A stretch of DNA of 64,000 nt, taken from contig OZ255631.1 of assembly GCA_965276835.1 (NCBI GenBank), forward strand, positions 3,906,001 through 3,970,000, written 5' to 3'. This document shows positions 26,943 to 36,357 of this stretch, piece after piece (position 1 is the stretch's first letter; each line of letters opens with the position of its first letter). Both the position numbers and the translations under genes were made by a program. This DNA comes from BOG-932 sp965276835 (lineage in GTDB: Bacteria > Pseudomonadota > Alphaproteobacteria > BOG-932 > Roseiterribacteraceae). The notes beneath the pieces were generated by a model. It worked only from the letters and a program-made list of their open reading frames with translations. It made no database searches and was not told the DNA's origin.

Positions 26943-28108
26943 CCGAGGACCCAGCCAAGCGACACGGGCGGATTGCAGATATCGAAGTTCTGCGCGCGGT
27001 TGCCGTGATCCTGGTGATGATCCAGCACGCGCCGGCGATCCTGTTCCCGTGGCGTGGCGAGTTTCAGGGACGAATCTACACGTTTGGCGGTTTCTGGACC
27101 GGCGTCGACCTGTTCTTCGCGATTTCCGGCTTCGTCATCGCCCGCAGCCTGCTTCCGTCGCTGGAGACCGCGCGGGGATCGGTCGATTTCATCAATACGA
27201 CCCTGGCGTTTTGGACACGTCGCGTCTGGCGGCTTCTGCCGTCGGCATGGCTGTGGCTGGCGATCATTCTGATCCTGGTCGTGTTCTTCAACCGGTCGGG
27301 CGCTTTCGGTACCTTTCGTGGAAATTTCGAAGCCACGATCGCTGCCATTCTCGACGTCGCCAATTTCCGCGTATTGCTGGTTTACGCGCGGGCCGAACAC
27401 GGCGTCAGCTTTCCCTATTGGAGCCTGTCGCTCGAAGAGCAGTTCTATATCTTGCTGCCGATCACCTTCCTGATTGCCCGCCGCCGGCTGCCGATCGCCC
27501 TGGCGTTGGGCATCCTGGCGCAACTCTTCCTACCGCGAATCGGCCCAGGCACGTCGGATTTCGGCAATCTGATGAGTGTCATTCGCAGCGACGCTCTGAT
27601 GCTGGGCGTCCTGATCGCATTGTGGAGCCGGACCCCAACCTATCGGCTTTTCGAACCCGTCTCCCTCCGGCGCATACCACTGGTTGGCATCTCGGTTCTG
27701 GCGGTGCTGACCGCTCTTCTAGTCGCGACCGGATCGCTTGGCCTACATCTGGGGTTCTTCAAGGTTGGGCTGGTGGCACTTCTCTCCGCAGCTCTTGTCT
27801 TCATCGCGTCATTCGACGGCGACTATCTGTTCCCGCCTGGGCAGTTGAAGAAGCTGCTGGTCTGGATCGGCGCCCGGTCCTACGCACTGTATCTGATCCA
27901 TGAGCCGGCTTATCTGATGGCGCGGGAAATCTGGTTTCGTATCGAGCCGGCGGGAACCGTCTTCACCGGCGTCTATACTTTGCGTTTCGCCGTCACCGCG
28001 TTGGTCATCCTGGTCGTGCTGGCGGATCTGAACTTCCGATTCGTTGAAACGCCGCTGCGCCGCCGGGGCGCCCGGATCGCCGCGCGCCTTCAGGCGCGAA
28101 CGGCATGA
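26939..28108 (+). CDS. acyltransferase 3 family membrane protein (first copy)
   Basis: This 389-residue integral membrane O-acyltransferase of the OafA/acyltransferase-3 family has about ten transmembrane helices. The active-site His is in VMIQHAPAI. GVDLFFAISGFVIARSL and PYWSLSLEEQFYILLP are strongly characteristic. Such enzymes move acyl groups, often acetyl, onto sugars of O-antigen or exopolysaccharide. It overlaps the glycosyltransferase before and the second acyltransferase after by four bases each. The two acyltransferases clearly arose by duplication. Confidence 0.93.
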   Translation: MTEDPAKRHGRIADIEVLRAVAVILVMIQHAPAILFPWRGEFQGRIYTFGGFWTGVDLFFAISGFVIARSLLPSLETARGSVDFINTTLAFWTRRVWRLLPSAWLWLAIILILVVFFNRSGAFGTFRGNFEATIAAILDVANFRVLLVYARAEHGVSFPYWSLSLEEQFYILLPITFLIARRRLPIALALGILAQLFLPRIGPGTSDFGNLMSVIRSDALMLGVLIALWSRTPTYRLFEPVSLRRIPLVGISVLAVLTALLVATGSLGLHLGFFKVGLVALLSAALVFIASFDGDYLFPPGQLKKLLVWIGARSYALYLIHEPAYLMAREIWFRIEPAGTVFTGVYTLRFAVTALVILVVLADLNFRFVETPLRRRGARIAARLQARTA

Positions 28109-29313
28109 AAGCCGGCAGCCCCGCCGACACGCAGCCTGATGCCGCGATCGTATCCCGGGCGGGCACGCACGGCAGAATCGACGACATCGAGATTCTGCGT
28201 GCGGTCGCGGTCCTATTCGTGCTGATCGAGCATTGCCGGCTCAACCTGTTTCCTTGGATGGGTCTCTATCAGAGTCCCCTGTTCATCTATTTCGGGTTTT
28301 GGAACGGCGTCGACCTGTTCTTCGCCATCTCCGGCTTTGTCATCGCCCGCAGCCTCCTGCCGACCTTGGCGGCGGCAGGAGGTAGGCCCGCTTATTTCAA
28401 TGCGACGCTGGCGTTCTGGGTCCGGCGCGCCTGGCGGCTGTTGCCGTCGGCGTGGTTGTGGCTGACCGTGATTATGGTTTCGGTCGTATTTTTCAACCGG
28501 TCGCATGCCTTCGGCCGGTTCGGGCCGAATATCGAAGGCGCTGTGGCGGCGGTGCTGGATGTCGCGAATTTTCGAATCGTGCAGATCTATGGCGTATCCG
28601 ACCCAGGTGCCAGCTTTCCCTATTGGAGCCTGTCGCTCGAAGAGCAATTCTATATCCTGTTGCCGATCGTCGCCTTCCTATCGCGGCGGTGGCTGCCTTA
28701 CGTCCTCGGCGCGGGTGTGCTGCTGCAGTTTTTCATCCAGCGATCGCAGGCGGGAACCCTACAGATCGAGTTGGTCCTCAATCAGATTCGCAGCGACGCG
28801 CTCTTGCTCGGCGTTTTAATCGCGATCTGGAGCCGAAGCGCGACTTATCGCCTGTTCGAGCCGAACGCTTTGAAAAATCGGCCACTCCTAGGCGCCGGAA
28901 TCTTTGGGTTTTTCATCTTTCTGCTTGCCGCGGCCGGGTCGCTTAAGCTCAATCTGGTAACCTTTCAAGTCGGGCTTGTTGCGCTGATCTCAGCGGCGCT
29001 CGTGTTAATCGCGTCATACGACCGCGACTATCTGATGCCGAACGGTGCCCTTAAGAGGATCATGCTGTGGATTGGCAGCAGATCCTACGCGCTGTATTTG
29101 ATCCACATTCCCGCCTATTTAATGACGCGGGAAATCTGGTTTCGCATCGAGCCCCCGGGGACGATCTTCACCGGCATTTTCACGTTGCGTTTCGTTCTGA
29201 CCGCCATTGGACTGATGGCGGTTTTGGCAGAGTTCAACTATCGCGTCGTTGAAATCCCCTTGCGGCGCCGGGGCACGCGCATTGCCCAACGGTTGGCGCA
29301 ACGCACGGCCTGA
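28105..29313 (+). CDS. acyltransferase 3 family membrane protein (second copy)
   Basis: This 402-residue paralogue of the preceding product carries the same landmarks: DDIEILRAVAVLFVLIEHC with the active-site His, GVDLFFAISGFVIARSLL, FPYWSLSLEEQFYILLP and a near-identical tail (EIPLRRRGTRIAQRL). It is probably an O-acyltransferase acting on another position or sugar of the same glycan. A 17-base gap separates it from the methyltransferase gene. Confidence 0.93.
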   Translation: MKAGSPADTQPDAAIVSRAGTHGRIDDIEILRAVAVLFVLIEHCRLNLFPWMGLYQSPLFIYFGFWNGVDLFFAISGFVIARSLLPTLAAAGGRPAYFNATLAFWVRRAWRLLPSAWLWLTVIMVSVVFFNRSHAFGRFGPNIEGAVAAVLDVANFRIVQIYGVSDPGASFPYWSLSLEEQFYILLPIVAFLSRRWLPYVLGAGVLLQFFIQRSQAGTLQIELVLNQIRSDALLLGVLIAIWSRSATYRLFEPNALKNRPLLGAGIFGFFIFLLAAAGSLKLNLVTFQVGLVALISAALVLIASYDRDYLMPNGALKRIMLWIGSRSYALYLIHIPAYLMTREIWFRIEPPGTIFTGIFTLRFVLTAIGLMAVLAEFNYRVVEIPLRRRGTRIAQRLAQRTA

Positions 29314-29330
29314 CGCGCCATATACGGAAA

Positions 29331-31040
29331 ATGCTGATGCAGCCGAGTACCGACGAGACGGATTTCGAATTGCGCGATGCCATCGCAGCCGGTCTGTTCG
29401 ACCAGGCAACGGGCGATCTGTATCCCGGCTTTTCGGTCTGCGCGGACGATACGGTTGTGATCGCGGATTATGCGGGTTGGAACGAGGCCGCGTTCTGCGC
29501 GTCTCGTGGGGCGAAGGTGATGTATATCGCCGACAACCCGCAGGCCGCGACCGTCATGGCCGACCGACTGGCCGGCGCCGGTGCCGGCAACTCGGCTTCG
29601 GTGCTCTGTCGCGCGGGACCGCTGCCGCTCGCTGACGGCATCGCCACGCGGATCGTGACAACCGACCTGATTGCGCGTGCGGAGGCCCCGGTGGCCCTGT
29701 TGCGCGATCTGGTGCGCGCCGGGGCGCCCGGCGCCCTGTACCTGCTGGTCGAGCCCGATCCGACCGCATCGGAATTACATGTCGGCCTGTCGTCCGGCGC
29801 CTATGGGCATGCTCAGCCGGTCAGCCACGTCGGTCGCCGGGAGTTCGACCGCATCGTCACGGAGGCGGGACTTGAGATCGAAATGCGTGGATCGTTCGGT
29901 TTCTACCAGGCGATGCGCGCGATCCTGTCGCCGATCCGTGAAGCCGATACCGAGCATGGCACGCTGTTGGAAAGCTGGGCGAAGACCTGGCAACTGCTGC
30001 TCGATATCGCGGACAGTGGCGGCGTCCGTCATGCGCTGCATGAGGTTCTGCCCAGCCGCCAATATCTTATCGCGCGTAAGGCGTCCAGCGCCGGCCCCAA
30101 GGCGCGCGGGCTGAGAAGCACCCTCCAAATGATCCGTACGATCATGGCGGGATCGCCCGGCGACGGAGCCGCCGAATCAAAACCGCCGCGCGCGAAGCCG
30201 GCCCTCAGCCGAAACATCCCGGCCCAGATCGGGCCCGTTCACGTCGAAGACACGCTGGACCCGAAAGCTGTGGGATTCCACGACGCGGTCTTGAGCGGCT
30301 GGTTCAGGATCAACGACAGAGGGGAACTGTTTCCGGGGGTTTCCATCGGCCCCGAGGATGTCGTCCTCGATGTCGGTTGCGGGCAGGGGGCCTATTCGGC
30401 GTTGTGCGGCCGGACGGGCGCGCACATCATTTCGGTGGATATCGAGGCGGACAATGTTGCGGAAACCGGCCGCCGCGTGGCTGAAACCGCAGCCAGGGCG
30501 TTTACGCCGATTGTCGGCGACGCCAATCCGCTGCCGTTGGAAGACTGCAGCGTCACGAAAGTAATTTCGACCGAGGTTATCGAGCATGTTGACGATCCTG
30601 CGGTCTTCCTGAAGGAACTCGTGCGCGTCGGCCGGCCCGGCGCGCGGTATCTGCTGGCGGTGCCCGACCCCGTCGCGGAAGACATCCAAAGGCAGGTCGC
30701 CCCTCCGGAATTCTTCGTGAAGCCGAAACCGGGCGAAGGCACCATCCGGGGATTGTCCAGCGGCCATCTGCGCACCATCGGCCGCGATGAGTTCGAGCGC
30801 ATGGTGACAAGCGCCGGGCTGGTCGTGGAGCGGCATCACCTCACCAGCTTCTATTGGGGGCTGTGGTTCACGTTCTTCTGGATCTGCAATGTCGATTTCG
30901 GCGATCCACGTCATCCGCTGCTGACCCAGTGGGCGCGAACCTGGAAAATCGTGCTGGATGCGCCGGATGGGCTTCAACTGAAGTCGCGGCTGGATAATTT
31001 CATGCCGAAGAGCCAGGTCCTCGTCGCCCGGAAGCCCTAA
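29331..31040 (+). CDS. tandem SAM-methyltransferase protein with degenerate N-terminal half
   Basis: This 569-residue protein is made of two related class I methyltransferase halves. The C-terminal half (about 300-569) has an intact SAM motif, VVLDVGCGQGAYSAL at 344 onward, then SVDIEADN, STEVIEHVDDP and a post-motif region. The N-terminal half follows the same plan (DLYPGFSVCADDTVVIADYA, LVRAGAPGALYLLVEPDP, GRREFDRIVTEAGLEIE), but its glycine-rich SAM loop is gone (ADYAGWNEAAF). It is probably a non-catalytic regulatory or substrate-holding domain. The presumed role is methylation of a sugar in the glycan made by this locus, perhaps a chain-terminating cap. Confidence 0.85.
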   Translation: MLMQPSTDETDFELRDAIAAGLFDQATGDLYPGFSVCADDTVVIADYAGWNEAAFCASRGAKVMYIADNPQAATVMADRLAGAGAGNSASVLCRAGPLPLADGIATRIVTTDLIARAEAPVALLRDLVRAGAPGALYLLVEPDPTASELHVGLSSGAYGHAQPVSHVGRREFDRIVTEAGLEIEMRGSFGFYQAMRAILSPIREADTEHGTLLESWAKTWQLLLDIADSGGVRHALHEVLPSRQYLIARKASSAGPKARGLRSTLQMIRTIMAGSPGDGAAESKPPRAKPALSRNIPAQIGPVHVEDTLDPKAVGFHDAVLSGWFRINDRGELFPGVSIGPEDVVLDVGCGQGAYSALCGRTGAHIISVDIEADNVAETGRRVAETAARAFTPIVGDANPLPLEDCSVTKVISTEVIEHVDDPAVFLKELVRVGRPGARYLLAVPDPVAEDIQRQVAPPEFFVKPKPGEGTIRGLSSGHLRTIGRDEFERMVTSAGLVVERHHLTSFYWGLWFTFFWICNVDFGDPRHPLLTQWARTWKIVLDAPDGLQLKSRLDNFMPKSQVLVARKP

Positions 31041-31043
31041 GGG

Positions 31044-32354
31044 CTATTCGGCCGCCAGAGTCGCTGGGAAATGGTTCAGCGCGTGGCGGAATATCTCATG
31101 ATTGGACAGGTTCGCCGGGATGTCGATGCCGTCGAAGAAGATGTCGCCGTCGGGTACATGCGCGCCGGTCCGCTCGCAGACGAGCTGGAACAGGTCGTAA
31201 AACGAATGAACGGAGTTGCCGCTGATCAGTGTGGTCCCCGGCGCCACGTCATGTTCGAACGCCAGTTGATAGAACAGGCGGAGAGGCCCTTGCCGTTCGA
31301 CGAAGAAAGCATCGTACCCGTCGCTGAGCCGGCAACCGCTCAACACCGCTTCGGCGCGGTCCGCGTCGGCCGCCGTCTCAAAAATAATGTTGGCGTCGTT
31401 CGTCATGCATTGCTCGATGCGCCCGCCGGTGATCCCAAGCGCCTGGACCGCCGACTGGGGATTGATCTGGCGATAGACAAAATGCCCCTTCCCCGCGACA
31501 TTCTCCTGCCGCAAGCCGTTCATGACGACCAGCCCTTCGTCCGTCCTGCGATCGCGTAGCAGCATTCCGAGCATCGCATCGCAAAGGCGCAAACCCAGTT
31601 CCATCTCGGGATGCGGCGCGGCGCCTCCCCCCCAGAATTGATGCTGCAAATGGGCGATGTGGTTAAGGAAGACGATCGAAAGATCGGGCTGCCTGGCCGC
31701 GCGTAGCCGCACGAAATAGAGCACGCTGAGATAATCGAGCAGCGTTCCGAAAGTGTGGACGTTAGGGCCGGTCGCGAGCATCGCGCGCCCCGCCTGGAGC
31801 GTAAAACGGGTCAGCAATCCCCAATGCGCCGGCGGCGCGAAGAACCGCGCCAGTCGCAGGGCAGCAAGGAAGGCCTTCCTCCGATCGATTTCCAGATAGT
31901 TCCTGGCGACATAGCGCGGCAGAGCCAACAAATCCTCGAGCGGCGGCGGGTAGGCAGATTCGTCGAACGACCAGGCATCGGGCATGAAGAACATGCAGCC
32001 GTCGGTCGAGCCCAAGGGCGCGTTCATCACGCCCCACGCCCCCCAGCTATAGCCGCGTTCGGCGACGGCATTCCAGATCTGCGGCGCGGCCTGCGCCTCT
32101 GTCGCACCCAGGCGGCGAATGCCGTGTTCAACAGTCGGCCTGCCGCAATGAACGCCGACCCATTGAACCCAAGGATCGAGCCCCTGATGTTCGATCAAGT
32201 CGTCCGTCGTGGTTGCGGCGCGACGCAGCTTCAATATCGATCGGATATTGGGCAGGTTCAGCACATCCGCCATGCGTCCGAGATAGGACGGATCGAACTC
32301 ATTCAGTTCGATAATCATAAGGCGCGGTCTCGATGCGAGATTTGTCGCGGCCAT
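31044..32354 (-). CDS. alkaline-phosphatase-superfamily-like protein, metal site degenerate
   Basis: This 436-residue protein resembles uncharacterised phosphodiesterase/nucleotide-pyrophosphatase-fold proteins found in glycan loci. Evidence is the starting strand MIIELNEFD, the LNHIAHLQHQFWG segment in place of the family's D-x-x-x-H metal site, VVMNGLRQENVAG where SDHG would be expected, and GNSVHSFYDL near the end. Several metal ligands are replaced, so hydrolase activity is uncertain. The frame is open to 32582, but that N-terminal part has no family character, and the ATG at 32354 lies just before the first strand. It is convergent with the methyltransferase gene. Confidence 0.6.
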   Translation of the reverse strand: MAATNLASRPRLMIIELNEFDPSYLGRMADVLNLPNIRSILKLRRAATTTDDLIEHQGLDPWVQWVGVHCGRPTVEHGIRRLGATEAQAAPQIWNAVAERGYSWGAWGVMNAPLGSTDGCMFFMPDAWSFDESAYPPPLEDLLALPRYVARNYLEIDRRKAFLAALRLARFFAPPAHWGLLTRFTLQAGRAMLATGPNVHTFGTLLDYLSVLYFVRLRAARQPDLSIVFLNHIAHLQHQFWGGGAAPHPEMELGLRLCDAMLGMLLRDRRTDEGLVVMNGLRQENVAGKGHFVYRQINPQSAVQALGITGGRIEQCMTNDANIIFETAADADRAEAVLSGCRLSDGYDAFFVERQGPLRLFYQLAFEHDVAPGTTLISGNSVHSFYDLFQLVCERTGAHVPDGDIFFDGIDIPANLSNHEIFRHALNHFPATLAAE

Positions 32355-32642
32355 TTCGCTCAATATTCTGTCTCCGCCGATAGACCGGCTTACCACAACG
32401 ACGGCAAACCCCAAACTGCTCCGACCGGGCGCACGCGGTTTCTTGTTGGCCTCCCTTCTGCTGCTTGCTATCAAACGCCGCGTTCCGCGCCGAAACAACA
32501 GATCTGATAAGCTGGAAGCAAAGCTGGCGAACGCTGCTCGATATAGCGAACGGCAATATGGTATTGGACGGCGTTCCGCCAATGATCCAGATCATCGACG
32601 CCTGGAAATCCTGACCGCCATGACAGCTCCGAAGACAACGCC

Positions 32643-35009
32643 ATGATCGCCGCATCGATTCGCCTTGCCCGGCGGGTTCCGCCCGGCGCTTGGCTCATTA
32701 TTGCGATGGCTGTCTATGTCTGGCGGATGACGTTGTTCGGTCACCGCACGGTGGTTCACGGCGATTCGCTTTCCGTTGGGCTGCCGCTGTTCGATCTTCG
32801 CTACCGCGTGCTGTTCGGCCATGCCTCCGCTCTTTGGCAGGACACCATCTTTGGCGGGCATCCTCTGTTCGCAGAGGGCCAGGGCGCGTTTGCCAGCCCG
32901 ATTACCATGCTGCTCGCCGGGCTTGTTACGCCGATCGCCGGGCCGATCTATACAGCCAACGTTTTTCGCGTCGTCTGCATGGTCCTGACCGGGATCGGGA
33001 CGATCGGCCTGACGCGCAGCCTGGGCGCCAGCCGGGGCGCATCGACTTTCGCCGCGCTTGCCGTGGCATTTGCGCCGATGTGGCTGGATATTCACAGCAA
33101 TGCCGTGCTTGACGGCACCTTCATGTGGGTGCCGTGGGCGTTGTGGGGATTCGAGAGCTGGCTGAAACGACCAAGCTTGGGCGCCGCCCTGCTGATCGCC
33201 TTTTCAGGGGCCAATCTTATCCTGGCCGGATACCCGCAGGCCCCGCACGGCACCGCCGTCTACATGCTCATCTCCCTGCTGCCCGCGCCGTTCTACGCGG
33301 CAGTCCGCCGGGACTGGGCTGCGACTTGGCGCGCGCGCCTGGTTACCGGCGGGGTCGCGCTGGTTCTGACGCTGGGGCTCGCAGCCGTCCAACTGTTGCC
33401 CCTGACGGAGCTGATCGGCGAATCGCATCGTGCTGGCGGCACCCCTATACATTTCAGCCTGCCGGTCGACTTCTTCCTGCGGGGAATGATCTATTCGTTC
33501 CACGCCGTATCGAATGATCCCGTCCTGCGGGTGGTGCCCAATGTCGGCAGCCTGATCGTCTGTGTGCTTGCCTCGGCGGCAGTTATTTTTAACCGGTCGT
33601 CTCCGCGTGTCGCCGGCCACCTTCTTGGGACCGTCATCCTGATGCAGATGGGCTTTGGACTTGGCTGGCCGCCATTCAAGTTCGTGTATGACCATCACCT
33701 GCTGTTCGGGCTGCACTATCTTCGCGTCGTTTTTCTGTATCTGACGATCGGCATCATCGGCTTCGCGGTTTTAGCGGCCTTCGCGATCGACGGCATCGCC
33801 CGGTATTTCGGTGCGCCGCTCAATGGCGCCGCATGGCACGCACCCGGGCCGCGGCGTGTCGCCTGGGGAACACCGGCGCTCGGTCTGGCCTGGATCCTCT
33901 TCCTGCTACGCTTGCATTCCGGCGTCACGCCGCATACGGAATTCATCGTTCTTTTCGCCGGTATTGGCGGAATTGCCGTTCTCGGATGGATCGGCCGGGC
34001 TCGTCTCATCCCGCCGTTGTTCGCGGTGTTGATGGTTATCGAATGCCTGGTCTTGCGATCGCATCCGTTCCATTTCGCAAGCTTCGATGTGGCCCGCGAA
34101 CCGGTTTCAGTGTCAGAGATCCAGGCCCTACCCGACTGGCGGGATTATAAAGTCATCGACGAGAGCACATCGGCGGTCTTCGCATTTCATGAGTCGGGCG
34201 ATCCCATCGTGACATCCGGCGCACGCCGGATGCAGGCGTCGATGTCGGGTTCGACGACCATGCGGTGGGGCCTGCACGGGATGGACGGATCGTTGGCCTT
34301 GCCCCTGGCGCGACGCACCAAGTTATCGCAATTAATTGCCGACGAGGTGGATGGAAGTAGCCCACGACTGCCCGGTTCCCGCTTTATCGACGTGCTGGGC
34401 ATCCGGTTCGTCGGCACCGACGGACCGATCGATACGCCGGCTTTCCGCGTCTTCCACCAAGGGCCGCCCGACTACGCCTGGATCATGGAAAACACCGCGG
34501 CACTGCCGCGGTTTCAGGTCTACAGCCGCCACGTGACTGTCGATTCGATCGACGAAGCGATCGACACGATGGCGGCTTGGAAAAAACCGACTCTGGTCAT
34601 CGAAAACCCGCCAGGCGCGGCGCATCAGACCGAGATGGCCGATGCCGACGCCGCGACCGATTCGTCAACGCCGCCGATGACATTCACGATCCGGCAGGCC
34701 AAGACCACGTCCTATCTGGTCGACATATCGGCAGAAAGGCCCGGCTGGTTTTTCCTGGCGGACGCCAACTATCCCGGCTGGAAGGCGACGCTGGACGGCA
34801 AGGGAACGCCGCTGTTCAGCGCCCAGGTTCTCGGTAAGGCCGTCGCCATACCCGCCGGCAACCACACGCTGGCAATCACATTCCACTCAGCAAGTTTCAC
34901 CTGGGGGTTGTGGATCAGCCTTGTTTCCGCGGTTTTGTCGCTGCTCGCTTTGCTATACGAACGAAAAAGGAGAGCGCGGGACATTGCCGGCGCAAGGGGT
35001 GTGGCGTGA
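32643..35009 (+). CDS. YfhO-like multi-pass membrane protein (putative GT-C glycosyltransferase)
   Basis: This 788-residue protein has about a dozen transmembrane helices, then a soluble domain (about residues 490-750) and a last helix (LWISLVSAVLSLLALLY). The first periplasmic loop, with HGDSLSVGLPLFDLRYRVLF and GGHPLFAEGQGAF, and the late YPGWKATLDGK segment are typical of YfhO proteins. Those proteins are thought to transfer lipid-carried sugars to surface polymers in other bacteria. It is coupled (four-base GTGA overlap) to a small EamA-like protein and then a GT2, forming a likely three-part sugar-modification unit. Confidence 0.82.
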   Translation: MIAASIRLARRVPPGAWLIIAMAVYVWRMTLFGHRTVVHGDSLSVGLPLFDLRYRVLFGHASALWQDTIFGGHPLFAEGQGAFASPITMLLAGLVTPIAGPIYTANVFRVVCMVLTGIGTIGLTRSLGASRGASTFAALAVAFAPMWLDIHSNAVLDGTFMWVPWALWGFESWLKRPSLGAALLIAFSGANLILAGYPQAPHGTAVYMLISLLPAPFYAAVRRDWAATWRARLVTGGVALVLTLGLAAVQLLPLTELIGESHRAGGTPIHFSLPVDFFLRGMIYSFHAVSNDPVLRVVPNVGSLIVCVLASAAVIFNRSSPRVAGHLLGTVILMQMGFGLGWPPFKFVYDHHLLFGLHYLRVVFLYLTIGIIGFAVLAAFAIDGIARYFGAPLNGAAWHAPGPRRVAWGTPALGLAWILFLLRLHSGVTPHTEFIVLFAGIGGIAVLGWIGRARLIPPLFAVLMVIECLVLRSHPFHFASFDVAREPVSVSEIQALPDWRDYKVIDESTSAVFAFHESGDPIVTSGARRMQASMSGSTTMRWGLHGMDGSLALPLARRTKLSQLIADEVDGSSPRLPGSRFIDVLGIRFVGTDGPIDTPAFRVFHQGPPDYAWIMENTAALPRFQVYSRHVTVDSIDEAIDTMAAWKKPTLVIENPPGAAHQTEMADADAATDSSTPPMTFTIRQAKTTSYLVDISAERPGWFFLADANYPGWKATLDGKGTPLFSAQVLGKAVAIPAGNHTLAITFHSASFTWGLWISLVSAVLSLLALLYERKRRARDIAGARGVA

Positions 35010-35365
35010 CGGTCTTTCAGTACGCACAGATATTTGTCGTCGTTGCGATGATCGCGGCAGGGCAATTGCTGTTCCAGAAATCCGCGTCGGATTCGCCTCC
35101 GCTGTCCACGCTGGCCGGAATGACCAGTTTGATCACCAACCCGGTTTTCATCCTGGCGCTGGTCATCTACGGCATCGCGACCCTGCTGTGGGTGGCTGTC
35201 CTGCAACAGGTTCCCCTGTCCCGCGCCTATCCGTTCAACGCGCTGAGCTTCATCCTTGTCCCCGTTGCCGGAATTGTTCTGCTGGGTGAGGCCGCGACGC
35301 CAAGGCTTTTCGTTGGGCTTGCGCTGGTTGTGGTCGGCCTTGTCGTCGTCGGGGGCCGAGGGTGA
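35006..35365 (+). CDS. small EamA/SMR-like membrane protein, putative lipid-sugar flippase
   Basis: This 119-residue protein has four transmembrane helices. Features are YAQIFVVVAMIAAGQLLFQK, LWVAVLQQVPLSRAYPFNAL (the conserved turn of the EamA/SMR group) and GIVLLGEAATPRLFVGLALV. ArnE/ArnF-type proteins of this size flip undecaprenyl-phosphate sugars. The GTG start overlaps the previous stop by four bases (GTGA), and the gene in turn overlaps the GT2 gene by four bases, so all three are coupled. The start is fixed by this overlap rather than by an RBS. Confidence 0.82.
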   Translation: MTVFQYAQIFVVVAMIAAGQLLFQKSASDSPPLSTLAGMTSLITNPVFILALVIYGIATLLWVAVLQQVPLSRAYPFNALSFILVPVAGIVLLGEAATPRLFVGLALVVVGLVVVGGRG

Positions 35366-36357
35366 CTGCGGTCCGGATCGCCGCCGTTGTGCCCTGCTAC
35401 CGGGTGGGCCGGGCCGTGCTCGACGTCATCCGCCGGATCGGACCGGAGGTCGAACGGATCTATTGCGTCGACGATTGCTGCCCGGACGATTCCGGCGGAC
35501 TGATCGAACGCGAAGCAGACGACCCGCGGGTCCGGGTATTGCGCAACCTGCAAAACCTGGGCGTCGGCGGCGCGATGCGCACCGGCTACCGGGCGGCCAT
35601 CGACGATGGAATGGCAATCGTCGTCAAGATCGACGGCGATGGGCAGATGGCGCCGGAGCTTTTGCCGCAGCTGGTCAAACCGATCCTTGACGGCGAGGCG
35701 GACTATGTCAAAGGCAACCGTTTTTTTTCGGTCGACCAGGTGCGCGGGATGCCGCCCGTCCGGATCCTCGGCAATGCCGCGCTATCTTTCGCCACCAAAC
35801 TATCAACCGGTTACTGGTCGCTTTTCGACCCGACCAACGGCTATACGGCGATCCATGCCGCGGTCCTGACTGCGTTGCCGCTGGACCGGATTGCCGACCG
35901 GTATTTCTTCGAAAGCGATATGCTGTTCCGCCTGAATATCGCGCGCGCGCGCGTCATCGACATGCCGATGACGGCCGTCTACGGCAATGAAAAGAGCAAC
36001 CTGAAGATTTCCCGGATCATGGTCCCGTTCGCGATGGGGCATTTGCGTAACCTGCTGACCCGCGTCTTCTATAATTATTTTCTGCGCGACTTTCAGATCG
36101 CTTCGCTTGAACTGTTGCTGGGAACGGTCGCGCTGACGTTCGGAACCATCGTCGGCGCCTATCTTTGGATCGAAAACGGCGTGCACGGCGTCTATACGCA
36201 GCCCGGTCCCGTCATGATCGCAGCGTTACCGATTCTTACCGGAATTCAGCTGCTGCTGGCGTTTTTCAGTTTCGACATCCACGCCGAACCGTCGCGCGCA
36301 ATTTATCCAAACCTGCTGTCTGCCCGAATTGCCCCGTCCCGGGATTCCGTGCCGTAA
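35362..36357 (+). CDS. GT2 glycosyltransferase, polyprenyl-phosphate sugar synthase type
   Basis: This 331-residue GT-A enzyme belongs to the dolichol-phosphate-mannose-synthase/ArnC/GtrB group. It starts at GTG (AAVVPCYRVG), with VDDCCPDDS for nucleotide binding, KIDGDGQM as the DxD-like metal site, and two C-terminal membrane helices (ELLLGTVALTFGTIVGAYLW; MIAALPILTGIQLLLAFF). It should load a sugar from a nucleotide donor onto polyprenyl phosphate at the inner membrane. The neighbouring small membrane protein would flip it, and the YfhO-like protein would use it outside. Confidence 0.9.
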   Translation: MTAVRIAAVVPCYRVGRAVLDVIRRIGPEVERIYCVDDCCPDDSGGLIEREADDPRVRVLRNLQNLGVGGAMRTGYRAAIDDGMAIVVKIDGDGQMAPELLPQLVKPILDGEADYVKGNRFFSVDQVRGMPPVRILGNAALSFATKLSTGYWSLFDPTNGYTAIHAAVLTALPLDRIADRYFFESDMLFRLNIARARVIDMPMTAVYGNEKSNLKISRIMVPFAMGHLRNLLTRVFYNYFLRDFQIASLELLLGTVALTFGTIVGAYLWIENGVHGVYTQPGPVMIAALPILTGIQLLLAFFSFDIHAEPSRAIYPNLLSARIAPSRDSVP

